From Gemmatimonadota bacterium (GTDB lineage Bacteria; Gemmatimonadota; Gemmatimonadetes; Longimicrobiales; Gaopeijiaceae), in NCBI GenBank assembly GCA_022560615.1, contig JADFSR010000010.1, positions 1-64,000 on the forward strand: a stretch of 64,000 nucleotides of DNA. Direction: 5' to 3'. The number at the start of each line of letters is the position of its first letter. The first letter of the stretch is position 1. The notes under the pieces are model-generated. The model worked only from the letters and a program-made list of their open reading frames with translations, ran no database searches and was not told where the DNA came from. A program made the position numbers and the translations under genes. Positions 26,219 to 33,358 of this stretch are shown one piece after another.

Positions 26219-27514
26219 ATGTCAACCTTCACAACGACCCGGGGTGGCGGCTCCGCCTCGCTACGCGATGCCCTTTTTCGGGGTCTTGCTCCCGATGGCG
26301 GCCTGTTCGTTCCCGACCCCCTTCCCTCGCTCGGTTCCGGTGAGATTACGCCGCCCCCTGCGGGCGATTTCGTCGAGTCGGCGGTGTGGAGTGCCGAACG
26401 ACTTCTGGCCGGTCACATCGACGCAGCTACCGTGCGACGAGTAACCAGGGCTGCGCTCTCGTTCCCTGTGCCGCTCGTGGAGGTGGAAGCGGACATTCAT
26501 GTGCTGGAGCTCCACCACGGTCCTTCGCACGCGTTCAAGGACGTTGGTGCCCGCTTCATGGCCAACTTGATGAGCGAGCTCGACGACTCCGACGCGACGA
26601 GCGCTCGAAGAACCGTGCTCGTTGCCACCTCAGGTGACACGGGCGCAGCTGTCGCGAGCGCGTTCCACGGGCTGGAGCGGTATCGGGTCGTGACCCTCTT
26701 TCCCCGCGAGGGAATCAGCAAGCGACAGCGCCGGCAAATGAGCACGCTCGGAGGAAACGTGAGCGCGGTCGCGGTAGCGGGAACGTTCGACGACTGTCAG
26801 CGACTGGCGAAGCAGGCGTTCAGCCAGCCTCGCATCCGGGAGCGACACCGTCTCACGTCCGCCAACTCCATCAACGTGGGACGTTTGCTACCGCAGAGTT
26901 TCTACTACTTGCACGCCTGGATACTGCTTGCCGGAGCTCCCGCCCGTTTCGTGGTGCCGTCGGGAAACCTCGGCAGCCTGTGCGCCGGACTCATCGCGAG
27001 CCTTGCCGGAATGCCCTCCCTCGGCTTTCTCGCCGCCTCGAACGCCAATGACGTATTCCCCCGATACCTGACCACCGGATCGTTCCAGCCACGCGCCTCC
27101 CTTCCCACTATTTCGAATGCCATGGACGTGGGAGCGCCGAGCAACTTGGAGAGGATCCAGTGGCTGTTTCGCGACGACCCGGGTGCCTTGCGGCGCATCG
27201 TGAGTGGTACCTCGATCGGCGATGCGGAAACCGCCGACTGCATAGCCGACGTATACCGCCGTACCGGCTACGTGCTCGATCCACACTCCGCGGTGGCGTA
27301 TCGCGCGCAGGAGCGGCACCATGGCGTCGGTGACGGCCCGACCGTCGTGCTCGCCACTGCCCACCCGGCGAAGTTTCCGGATGTCGTGGAGAAAGCCGTC
27401 GGACGCGCGGTCGAGTTGCCCGAGGGACTGGCTGCGATCATGGACGCCGAGGAACACTTTGCCCTTATCGAACCGACGCTCGAGGCCCTGGAGGCCTTCC
27501 TTGACGACGGGTAA
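26219..27514 (+). CDS. thrC: Threonine synthase
   Basis: A 431-aa PLP enzyme that converts O-phosphohomoserine to threonine. The PLP Lys is at about residue 107 in GPSHAFKDVGARFM; VATSGDTGAAVASAF and FVVPSGNLGSLCAGL form the phosphate-binding loops. The N-terminus TRGGGSASLRDALFRGLAPDGGLFVP is typical of the class that includes the E. coli enzyme. It is followed after 5 nt by thrB, giving a threonine operon. The 228 bp upstream hold no leader or riboswitch that I recognise. Confidence 0.95.
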   Translation: MSTFTTTRGGGSASLRDALFRGLAPDGGLFVPDPLPSLGSGEITPPPAGDFVESAVWSAERLLAGHIDAATVRRVTRAALSFPVPLVEVEADIHVLELHHGPSHAFKDVGARFMANLMSELDDSDATSARRTVLVATSGDTGAAVASAFHGLERYRVVTLFPREGISKRQRRQMSTLGGNVSAVAVAGTFDDCQRLAKQAFSQPRIRERHRLTSANSINVGRLLPQSFYYLHAWILLAGAPARFVVPSGNLGSLCAGLIASLAGMPSLGFLAASNANDVFPRYLTTGSFQPRASLPTISNAMDVGAPSNLERIQWLFRDDPGALRRIVSGTSIGDAETADCIADVYRRTGYVLDPHSAVAYRAQERHHGVGDGPTVVLATAHPAKFPDVVEKAVGRAVELPEGLAAIMDAEEHFALIEPTLEALEAFLDDG

Positions 27515-27519
27515 CCCCA

Positions 27520-28443
27520 GTGGCTGACACGCTCATCGCGGCGCGGGTTCGTGTACCGTGCTCCACTTCGAACCTGGGGAGCGGCTACGACACCATCGGG
27601 CTCGCGCTCAACCGGTATCTGGAGGCCACGTTCGAGCCCGGCCCCACTGGCCTGGAGATCTTTCGCGAAGGCTCGCTCGCACGGGCGGGGTACGACGACG
27701 CCGACGACCTCGTGGCACGATCGTTCGCCAGAGCTCTACGGAGCATGGGCTCCGAGGTAGGCGGCACGCTTCGGCTGACGAGCGACATCCCGATCGGGAA
27801 AGGCCTGGGGTCCTCCGCCGCGGCGTTTCTCGCGGGCTCCGATCTCGCGCTCTCTGCCAGCGGCAAAAGTCGTGACGACGCGCGTATTTTTGGGGCTGCC
27901 TACGAGCACGAGGGACACGGTGACAATGCCGCCCCCTGCCTGCACGGCGGCCTGCGAGCCGTGCTGCCAGGTGCCACGGGTCCGCTATCGATCGAACTGG
28001 CGCTTTCCCCCGACCTCGGCTTCGCCTACGCCGCCCCCGCCGCCCCGATTGAGACGAAGGCCGCGAGAGATGCCCTCCCCAAACGGGTGAGTCACGACCT
28101 TGCCGTGCGTAGCCTCGCTCGTGCCACCGCCCTCGTCCGCGGCTTGGCCAGCGCTGACCGGGAGTTGATCAAGATCGGCGTGGAGGACGAGCTCCACGTA
28201 CCACACCGCCTCCCGATGATTCCGGGTGCCTACAACGCGATCGGCGCAGGATACGACGCGGGGGCGTGGGCGATCACGATCTCAGGTGCGGGCTCGGGCC
28301 TCATCGCCCTGTGCGATCCGTCCGACGCCGAAGGAGTGGCCGCGGCGATGCGTCAGCTGTTCTGCAACGGGACCGACGACCCTGATTGCCCCGGGTTCGC
28401 TGCCACGCCGGACTTCGAGGGCCTTACGCGGCTTTCGGTGTAG
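27520..28443 (+). CDS. thrB: Homoserine kinase
   Basis: A 307-aa GHMP-superfamily kinase making O-phosphohomoserine, the substrate of the upstream threonine synthase. N-terminal VRVPCSTSNLGSGYDTIGLALN and the ATP loop PIGKGLGSSAAAFLAG are characteristic; a C-terminal AITISGAGSGLIAL is the third GHMP motif. Starts at GTG 27520, 5 nt after thrC. Its 3' end overlaps the convergent flippase gene by 20 bp. Confidence 0.94.
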   Translation: MADTLIAARVRVPCSTSNLGSGYDTIGLALNRYLEATFEPGPTGLEIFREGSLARAGYDDADDLVARSFARALRSMGSEVGGTLRLTSDIPIGKGLGSSAAAFLAGSDLALSASGKSRDDARIFGAAYEHEGHGDNAAPCLHGGLRAVLPGATGPLSIELALSPDLGFAYAAPAAPIETKAARDALPKRVSHDLAVRSLARATALVRGLASADRELIKIGVEDELHVPHRLPMIPGAYNAIGAGYDAGAWAITISGAGSGLIALCDPSDAEGVAAAMRQLFCNGTDDPDCPGFAATPDFEGLTRLSV

Positions 28444-29752
28444 GCACTCGCTGCTCGCGGAGCACCTCACGACACTTTACGAGCAAGTAGGTGTTGCTCG
28501 CGAGTCGTCCGCCCAGGAAGGCCGCAAACGCCGCGGTAGCTCCGACCAAGTCGAGCCTCCACCCAAGCGTTACGAATAAGGCTGCCACACATCCCACTTC
28601 CAGCGCACTCGCCACCGTGATATACCGGGTCTTCCGACCCTCGACGAGAATCGCTCGTTGAAGCGAGAGCAGAACGGCGAGAAACGGAAGCGGGACGATG
28701 ATCCGTGTCGGCGTCAACGCGAAGCTGGCCAGCTCCGGCGTCAGGCCAGAGATCGTCTCGAACCAGAACCGAGAGAGTGGTGTGAACGCCACCAGCGAGA
28801 GTCCGGCCGTAGTAGCCAAGCCCAGGCCGAGCGAGAACTTCTTCAGTTCCGGAAGGTGTGTGAAGCGTTCGCCCATGAGAGCGATCGCCGTGTCCTGGAG
28901 TGCGAGGCCCATCGAACGGAAGAAAAACGAGAGCGAGTGTACGACCGGGAAGACCGCGAGCGACTCGAGCGGCGCGATGCTGCGGCCCATGAAGAAGGTC
29001 AGGAGCGGCTGGATCGTGAGACCGATGAGCGATGTAAGCGCGAGCGGGAAGTAGAACGTCGCGATGTCCCGATAGGTGATGTTGCGGCCTCGAGCTTCGA
29101 GGTCGCCCTTTCCCTCGAGCAGGTCCCGCACCGTAGAGGCCGCCATGAAGCGCGCTGCGATCGCCTCAACCGTGACGCCGATGCCCAGGGCCAAGCCCCC
29201 AACCCACGCGCCGGGCATGTCGAAGATGAAGAAGCCAACGAGCGCTGCGATCACCATCCCGATGAGTCGGATGACAGTGCCCCAGGCCACGAGACGAGTC
29301 TTGCCGGCCCTGATGAGGACGCCCTGCAGAAATCGGCGGTATCCGATCGCGCTCGGCCACGGAAGGAAGAACCACAGCGCACCATAGGTGAGGTCGGTGA
29401 CCTCCGCCGGAAGGCCGATGACCGTGCCTGTCAGCCAGCGATACACGGAGGGGATCAACAGCACCAGCAGCATTCCCGTCGTGGCCAGACTCAGAAACCG
29501 AGCGAAGTTGCGCAGCTTCAGATAGGTCACCCGGTCGCGCACGATCGACGCCGCGGCACTCATGAGCATGATGACCGGCGCCTCGATCAGAATCGCGAGC
29601 GCGAATGCAACACCGTAGGCCGCCAAGTTGAACATGGGGTCCGGCAGCCGAGCGATGATCGCTGCGAGGAACGGACCCTCGGTGGCCATCATGATCCACG
29701 TCGCCGCCAAAGGCGCCCAGAAGAGGGCGATGCCGCGCTGCGTGTGGCGCAA
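28424..29752 (-). CDS. Multi-span flippase-like membrane protein (MOP/ANK-like)
   Basis: A 442-aa protein with about twelve hydrophobic spans and few charges, for example ALAILIEAPVIMLMSAAASI, LVLLIPSVYRWLTG and FPVVHSLSFFFRSMGLALQD. The layout and length fit the MATE/MviN (MOP) superfamily, and several segments recall the ANK-type (progressive ankylosis) branch; the family call is tentative. TTG at 29752 seems to be the first usable start, because a stop lies in frame a few codons upstream. Overlaps thrB tail-to-tail by 20 bp. The transported molecule is unknown. Confidence 0.7.
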   Translation of the reverse strand: MRHTQRGIALFWAPLAATWIMMATEGPFLAAIIARLPDPMFNLAAYGVAFALAILIEAPVIMLMSAAASIVRDRVTYLKLRNFARFLSLATTGMLLVLLIPSVYRWLTGTVIGLPAEVTDLTYGALWFFLPWPSAIGYRRFLQGVLIRAGKTRLVAWGTVIRLIGMVIAALVGFFIFDMPGAWVGGLALGIGVTVEAIAARFMAASTVRDLLEGKGDLEARGRNITYRDIATFYFPLALTSLIGLTIQPLLTFFMGRSIAPLESLAVFPVVHSLSFFFRSMGLALQDTAIALMGERFTHLPELKKFSLGLGLATTAGLSLVAFTPLSRFWFETISGLTPELASFALTPTRIIVPLPFLAVLLSLQRAILVEGRKTRYITVASALEVGCVAALFVTLGWRLDLVGATAAFAAFLGGRLASNTYLLVKCREVLREQRVPTPKAA

Positions 29753-29943
29753 GAAGTACCGGGTCGAAGTTGGCTAGGCGACGGTAGGAACGGCCGGGAG
29801 AAGGAGCTTAACGCAAGAGCCGGGCGGGAGAAGTCGTGGAGGCCAGCGACTCACTCTAGGATGTAGGTGATGTGGAGAGCCGGTATGCGTGGCTTACATA
29901 CTAAAAGCCCCCCCCCAGGCCACCGGACCTGGAGGGCGAAGAC

Positions 29944-30024
29944 GGAGCGCGAGGGATTCGAACCCCCAAGCCCTTTCGGGCGCTCGCTTTCGAGGCGAGT
30001 GCAATACCATTCTGCCAGCGCTCC
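29944..30024 (-). tRNA. tRNA-Ser(CGA)
   Basis: Acceptor stem GGAGCGC/GCGCTCC, anticodon loop CTCGAAA within stem CTCGC/GCGAG, long variable arm with stem GCCC/GGGC and T-loop TTCGAAT. Reads UCG. Last gene of the minus-strand tRNA array; no CCA encoded. A GC hairpin with a G and T run follows at about 29906-29936. Confidence 0.93.
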
Positions 30025-30164
30025 AGGAACAGGACGCGGACGTAGCGGACAGCCGCCGGGGCCACGCTCTGAAGAGCCTCATCGGTGTACCTCGGCGGAT
30101 CCTCGGATTTACATCCGCATGCCAGTGAGGCCCGTCGTACACGGCCTTTCGGCAGTCAACAAAT

Positions 30165-30319
30165 CGGGGCGCCCGGATGGACCTCGCCACGCTCGGTCGT
30201 CTCGGCGAAACGCCTGCAGGCCGCGTTCGCGGATCACCGCCCTCGCGCCTCGGCTCGAACCGTCTGTTCGAACCCAGGCGCCATATCAAACAGCGCCGCC
30301 TTCGGCGGCATCAACAAAT
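30165..30319 (-). repeat. tRNA-Pro(CGG) 3'-end repeat, distal copy
   Basis: A 155-bp unit, roughly 90 percent identical by eye to the adjoining unit at 30320-30475. On the minus strand it starts just after the previous tRNA 3'-end copy and ends in ATCCGGGCGCCCCG (30178-30165), an exact copy of the last 14 nt of tRNA-Pro(CGG). It contains a GCCGCC/GGCGGC hairpin, a palindromic arm GCGCCT..TCGAAC/GTTCGA..AGGCGC at 30245-30281, and the core CCGAGACGACCGAGCG just before the copy. Confidence 0.8.
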
Positions 30320-30475
30320 CGGGGCGCCCGGATGGACCTCACTTCGCTCGGTCGTCTCGGCACAATACCCCGCAGGCCGCATTCGCGGATCACCGCCTCT
30401 GCGCCTCGGCTCGAACCGTCTGTTCGAACCCAGGCGCCATATCAAACAGCGCCGCCTTCGGCGGCATCAACAAAT
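30320..30475 (-). repeat. tRNA-Pro(CGG) 3'-end repeat, proximal copy
   Basis: A 156-bp unit directly downstream (minus strand) of tRNA-Pro(CGG). It begins ATTTGTTGATGCCGCC, contains the palindromic arm at 30401-30437 and the core GCCGAGACGACCGAGCGAAG, and ends in the 14-nt tRNA 3'-end copy at 30333-30320. Together with the distal copy it forms a tandem pair, similar in design to the rtT repeats after E. coli tyrT. Confidence 0.8.
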
Positions 30476-30548
30476 CGGGGCGCCCGGATTCGAACCGGGG
30501 ACCTCTGCGACCCGAACGCAGCGCTCTACCGGACTGAGCCACGCCCCG
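30476..30548 (-). tRNA. tRNA-Pro(CGG)
   Basis: Acceptor CGGGGCG/CGCCCCG, D-arm GCTC/GAGC, anticodon loop TTCGGGT in stem CTGCG/CGCAG, T-arm CCCGG-TTCGAAT-CCGGG. Reads CCG. No CCA encoded; discriminator A. Two tandem repeats carrying its own 3' end lie immediately downstream. Confidence 0.95.
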
Positions 30549-30726
30549 GATCCTACTCGGGTCAAGCACGACAAAAACGGGGATGCGAAACGAGGGCGCC
30601 ACGCGCCCGACTTGGCCGAGCGCAGTTGGCTCGGCCTACCCACCCTTGGAATGCGAATGCTTCGCATTCGCGTTCCGTGGGTTCGGATCCCACACTAAAA
30701 CCCACTCTAGAAGAAGAACCAACAAC

Positions 30727-30809
30727 GGACGGGGTGGGATTCGAACCCACGCGGGCGTGAGCCCACACGATTTCCAATCGTGCGCCTTAAGCCACTCGGC
30801 CACCCGTCC
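30727..30809 (-). tRNA. tRNA-Ser(GGA)
   Basis: Acceptor GGACGGG/CCCGTCC, anticodon loop TTGGAAA in stem CACGA/TCGTG, 15-nt variable arm TGGGCTCACGCCCGC, T-arm GTGGG-TTCGAAT-CCCAC. Reads UCC and UCU. No CCA encoded. The 178 bp between it and tRNA-Pro(CGG) hold a GAATGCGAA/TTCGCATTC hairpin (30649-30669), a GGCCGAG/CTCGGCC hairpin and a T-arm-like GTGGGTTCGGATCCCAC on the plus strand. Confidence 0.95.
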
Positions 30810-30853
30810 ACGGCCCTTCGTGCCGCGGAAGGGCACAAAACCATCTCTCTCGT

Positions 30854-31015
30854 GGAGAGAGTGGGATGAACCTCGCTTGCGCTCGGTCGTCTCGCGAAAC
30901 AACCCTCAGGACCCATTCCGCGCCCACCCGTCGCTCGACTCGAACCCACTCTGTGATCTTCTGCGAAGATCACGTGGGTTCGAACCCCATGACCACACTG
31001 CTTCGTTCCTTCAGC
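30854..31015 (-). repeat. tRNA-Ser(GCT) 3'-end repeat element
   Basis: A 162-bp unit downstream of tRNA-Ser(GCT) on the minus strand. It ends in ATCCCACTCTCTCC (30867-30854), the tRNA's last 14 nt with one change. Before the copy lies CGCGAGACGACCGAGCGCAAG, nearly the same core as in the tRNA-Pro(CGG) units. In the middle (30941-30982) is a large hairpin, CGAACCCAC..GTGATCTTC-tgc-GAAGATCAC-GTGGGTTCG, whose arms look like T-arms. Confidence 0.78.
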
Positions 31016-31098
31016 GGAGGGAGTGGGATTCGAACCCACGCGGTGTTGCCACCAACGCCTTAGCAGGGCGCCGCCATAAGCCACTCGGCCATCCCTCC
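31016..31098 (-). tRNA. tRNA-Ser(GCT)
   Basis: Acceptor GGAGGGA/TCCCTCC, anticodon loop CTGCTAA in stem GCGCC/GGCGT, long variable arm, T-arm GTGGG-TTCGAAT-CCCAC. Reads AGC and AGU. Discriminator G, no CCA. The 162-bp element downstream repeats its 3' end. Confidence 0.95.
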
Positions 31099-31124
31099 AA
31101 GCGGAGACCGCCGTCTCCCGAAAT

Positions 31125-31196
31125 TGCCCCGCTAGGGATCGAACCTAGACTCTCCGGAACCAGAATCCGGCGTGTTGCCAATTACACCACGGGGCA
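31125..31196 (-). tRNA. tRNA-Gln(CTG)
   Basis: Acceptor TGCCCCG/CGGGGCA, anticodon loop TTCTGGT in stem CCGGA/TCCGG, T-arm CTAGG-TTCGATC-CCTAG. The U1-A72 pair is typical of tRNA-Gln. Reads CAG. No CCA encoded. Confidence 0.95.
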
Positions 31197-31202
31197 CCGA
31201 GA

Positions 31203-31274
31203 GCCACCAGTCGGATTTGAACCGACGACCCCGTCATTACGAGTGACGTGCTCTACCAACTGAGCTATGGTGGC
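31203..31274 (-). tRNA. tRNA-Thr(CGT)
   Basis: Acceptor GCCACCA/TGGTGGC, D-arm GCTC/GAGC, anticodon loop CTCGTAA in stem CGTCA/TGACG, T-arm GTCGG-TTCAAAT-CCGAC. Reads ACG. No CCA encoded. Confidence 0.95.
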
Positions 31275-31285
31275 GATCTCGTAAT

Positions 31286-31357
31286 GGAGCCGAGGGGAAT
31301 CGAACCCCTGACCTCAGCGTTGCGAACGCTGCGCTCTCCCAACTGAGCTACGGCCCC
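31286..31357 (-). tRNA. tRNA-Ala(CGC)
   Basis: Acceptor GGGGCCG/CGGCTCC contains the G3-U70 wobble pair that identifies tRNA-Ala. Anticodon loop TTCGCAA in stem CAGCG/CGCTG, T-arm AGGGG-TTCGATT-CCCCT. Reads GCG. Discriminator A; no CCA encoded. Confidence 0.96.
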
Positions 31358-31370
31358 CCTTGTTCTCCAT

Positions 31371-31443
<73 letters not shown>

Positions 31444-31471
31444 AATCCCCTTGAACCCCAGAGCCCGTGAC

Positions 31472-31544
31472 GCGCCCGGAGGGATTCGAACCCCCGACCT
31501 CCTGGTCCGTAGCCAGGCACTCTATCCAGCTGAGCTACGGGCGC
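31472..31544 (-). tRNA. tRNA-Arg(ACG)
   Basis: Acceptor GCGCCCG/CGGGCGC, anticodon loop CTACGGA in stem CCTGG/CCAGG, T-arm GGGGG-TTCGAAT-CCCTC. A34 is expected to be edited to inosine by TadA so that CGU, CGC and CGA are read. No CCA encoded. Confidence 0.95.
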
Positions 31545-31591
31545 TTACAGCAACACCTACCTGCATCCTTCGCCCAGGGGCGGCGAAGAGT

Positions 31592-31674
31592 GCCCACGAC
31601 AGGACTCGAACCTGTACGCCGTTTCCGACACTGGTCCCTCAAACCAGCCTGTCTACCAATTCCAGCACGTGGGC
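31592..31674 (-). tRNA. tRNA-Leu(GAG)
   Basis: Acceptor GCCCACG/CGTGGGC, anticodon loop TTGAGGG in stem CTGGT/ACCAG, long variable arm with stem TGTCG..CGGCG, T-arm ACAGG-TTCGAGT-CCTGT. Reads CUC and CUU. Substrate of the leuS product in this window. No CCA encoded. Confidence 0.95.
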
Positions 31675-31713
31675 GACACCTAGACCGTCCAGCCCGCTGG
31701 GCGGACCAACGAT

Positions 31714-31797
31714 GCTCGAGGAGGGACTCGAACCCTCACGGGGTTAACCCCCACAGGGTCCTGAACCCTGCGCGTCTACCAATTCCGCCACCCGAGC
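31714..31797 (-). tRNA. tRNA-Leu(CAG)
   Basis: Acceptor GCTCGGG/CTCGAGC (one G-U pair), anticodon loop TTCAGGA in stem CAGGG/CCCTG, variable arm GGGGGTTAACCCC, T-arm GAGGG-TTCGAGT-CCCTC. Reads CUG. No CCA encoded. Confidence 0.95.
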
Positions 31798-31827
31798 TCA
31801 GCACGGGCCTACTGACCCGACCAATAT

Positions 31828-31899
<72 letters not shown>

Positions 31900-31967
31900 C
31901 GCACACACGACCTGGAAGCCGACACCCTGACGCCACCTGCCGACTTCGTATGTCAATCAACTCGAGC

Positions 31968-32040
31968 GGGGCTGACGAGACTCGAACTCGCGACCTCCGG
32001 TGTGACAGACCGGCACTCTAACCAACTGAGCTACAGCCCC
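31968..32040 (-). tRNA. tRNA-Asp(GTC)
   Basis: Acceptor GGGGCTG/CAGCCCC, anticodon loop CTGTCAC in stem CCGGT/ACCGG, T-arm GCGAG-TTCGAGT-CTCGT, discriminator G as expected for tRNA-Asp. Reads GAC and GAU. No CCA encoded. Confidence 0.95.
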
Positions 32041-32072
32041 CATGTGTCCTACTGGTCCTGCGTCCTACATAC

Positions 32073-32143
32073 GCCCCGACGGGGAATCGAACCCCGGTCT
32101 CCACCTTGAAAGAGTGGTGTCCTGACCGTTAGACGATCGGGGC
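32073..32143 (-). tRNA. tRNA-Glu(TTC)
   Basis: Acceptor GCCCCGA/TCGGGGC, D-arm GTC..GAC, anticodon loop CTTTCAA in stem CCACT/GGTGG, T-arm CGGGG-TTCGATT-CCCCG, discriminator G. Reads GAA and GAG. No CCA encoded. Confidence 0.95.
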
Positions 32144-32160
32144 CCCCGCGGCATGCGCAC

Positions 32161-32232
32161 AGGCCCGGAGGGAATCGAACCCCCAACCGCCGGTTTTGGA
32201 GACCGGTGCTCTACCAATTGAGCTACGGACCT
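32161..32232 (-). tRNA. tRNA-Trp(CCA)
   Basis: Acceptor AGGTCCG/CGGGCCT, with discriminator G typical of tRNA-Trp. Anticodon loop CTCCAAA in stem CCGGT/ACCGG, T-arm GGGGG-TTCGATT-CCCTC. Reads UGG. No CCA encoded. Confidence 0.95.
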
Positions 32233-32276
32233 TCTAATCAATCTCGCTCAAGTCAGTCTTGCCCACGAGCGAAAAT

Positions 32277-32348
32277 GGCCAGGGGCAGAATCGAACTGCC
32301 GACACCATGATTTTCAGTCATGTGCTCTACCAACTGAGCTACCTGGCC
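32277..32348 (-). tRNA. tRNA-Phe(GAA)
   Basis: Acceptor GGCCAGG/CCTGGCC, anticodon loop CTGAAAA in stem CATGA/TCATG, T-arm GGCAG-TTCGATT-CTGCC. Reads UUC and UUU. It begins only a few bases after the terminator-like hairpin at 32354-32389, so the array from here on needs its own promoter or read-through. No CCA encoded. Confidence 0.95.
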
Positions 32349-32353
32349 CAGAC

Positions 32354-32389
32354 AAAAAACCCGCCCGGCCCTTAGAGGGCGAGGGCGGG
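32354..32389 (-). terminator. Terminator between tRNA-fMet and tRNA-Phe
   Basis: On the minus strand CCCGCCC pairs with GGGCGGG around an inner GCCC/GGGC, followed directly by TTTTTTG. It lies 160 bp after tRNA-fMet and only 5 bp before tRNA-Phe. It would separate the initiator gene from the 16-gene array, or act as a partial attenuator. Confidence 0.8.
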
Positions 32390-32551
32390 AAGCCGTCGGA
32401 GAAGCCGATGCTACCGGCTCCCCGTTCCCGCCCGCCTTCGCGGGCTCCACGTATCAGTGACCGTCCAGAAACTCGACGTCTGCAACGCTCATCTCCCAGG
32501 GTCGTACCAACGTGGGAAACGCCGCCCAGCGGCGGCGCTTCGCGAGCCAAT

Positions 32552-32624
<73 letters not shown>

Positions 32625-32826
32625 ACAGAGACGAGGAAGTTATACGACCGGCCAACCGGCGGTCAACCCGTTTGACGGGTCGCCATAGCACTCATCGGAT
32701 ACGTCCTTTCACAGGACAACATCGGCGCATGAGGCCACTGTCCCAACACGAGATTCGCGGTTCTCACGACGCTTCTCTCCGCCTGGAGTTGAGGGTGCCC
32801 CGGCCCACGTATACCTTTTGCCCCTT

Positions 32827-32899
32827 CGGGACGTGGCGCAGCCCGGTAGCGCACTGCAATGGGGTTGCAGGGGTCGCCGGTTCGAATCCGGCCGTCCCG
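32827..32899 (+). tRNA. tRNA-Pro(GGG)
   Basis: The only plus-strand tRNA gene of the cluster. Acceptor CGGGACG/CGTCCCG, anticodon loop ATGGGGT in stem CTGCA/TGCAG, T-arm GCCGG-TTCGAAT-CCGGC. Reads CCC and CCU. Discriminator A, no CCA. A terminator and a 3'-end repeat element follow. Confidence 0.95.
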
Positions 32900-33131
32900 A
32901 TGAGCGGCTCTACAGCTCAGGTTGTAGAGCCGTTCTTGTTCATGGCCGTTCATCGGGTCGGCCGGATTCTGCGAACTTGCGAAGCGAGTACGCGTCGGGC
33001 GACGAATGTCGCCCGACAGAACCGTAGGTTCGAGTCGAGCGGACACGCCGGTACTCGGAGAGCTCGCCGTGATTCCGCGAGACGAGCGAGGATCGACGAA
33101 GTCGACCGCAGCTCCATCCGGCCGTCCCGAT
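32900..33131 (+). repeat. tRNA-Pro(GGG) 3'-end repeat element
   Basis: A 230-bp period unit that ends in ATCCGGCCGTCCCGAT (33116-33131), an exact 16-nt copy of the tRNA 3' end plus the discriminator and next base (32886-32901). It contains the terminator at 32905-32940, a perfect hairpin TCGGGCGAC-GAAT-GTCGCCCGA at 32995-33016, GGTTCGAGTCGAGCGG, and CGCGAGACGAGCGAGG, a variant of the core in the minus-strand units. Confidence 0.78.
32905..32940 (+). terminator. Terminator of tRNA-Pro(GGG)
   Basis: CGGCTCTACA pairs perfectly with TGTAGAGCCG over an 8-nt loop and is followed by TTCTTGTT. It starts 5 bp after the tRNA discriminator base. Confidence 0.85.
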
Positions 33132-33145
33132 AGGTCTCAGGGTCT

Positions 33146-33177
33146 ACTCCTCCAGAGCTTGCATGCTCTGGGGGAGT
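33146..33177 (+). terminator. Hairpin after the tRNA-Pro(GGG) 3'-end copy
   Basis: ACTCC-T-CCAGAGC pairs with GCTCTGG-G-GGAGT over TTGCAT. It follows the duplicated tRNA 3' end just as the terminator at 32905 follows the real one, though the T-run after it is weak (CTCCTTGG). Confidence 0.6.
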
Positions 33178-33358
33178 CTCCTTGGTATGGGGGCCCCAAT
33201 CTCCTTGGCTCTTGCGCTGGCTGGAGTGTCGGACTGGTCGCCGGTACCTTCTACCGCGGCGGGATTCGATAGACGAGATCCACTCCGGTCGGCGGAGGTT
33301 GGGTGCCGATGAAAAATTGCCAGTCGCGCAATCGAGATCGAACCATCGAGAAGATCCA

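Noticed and set aside
28658-29866. 402-codon plus-strand frame opposite the flippase gene
   Set aside because: Composition is Arg/Glu-rich antisense of a membrane protein; the minus-strand frame has realistic membrane spans.
30165-30489. CRISPR-like array (three similar blocks at 155-bp spacing)
   Set aside because: The repeats are full 155-bp units and the short shared block is a tRNA 3' end. There are no variable spacers between short repeats and no cas genes in the window.
29867-30760. Long plus-strand reading frame of 297 codons over the tRNA array
   Set aside because: It runs through the reverse complement of several tRNAs and the tandem repeats; no protein family is seen and the tRNA folds are unambiguous.
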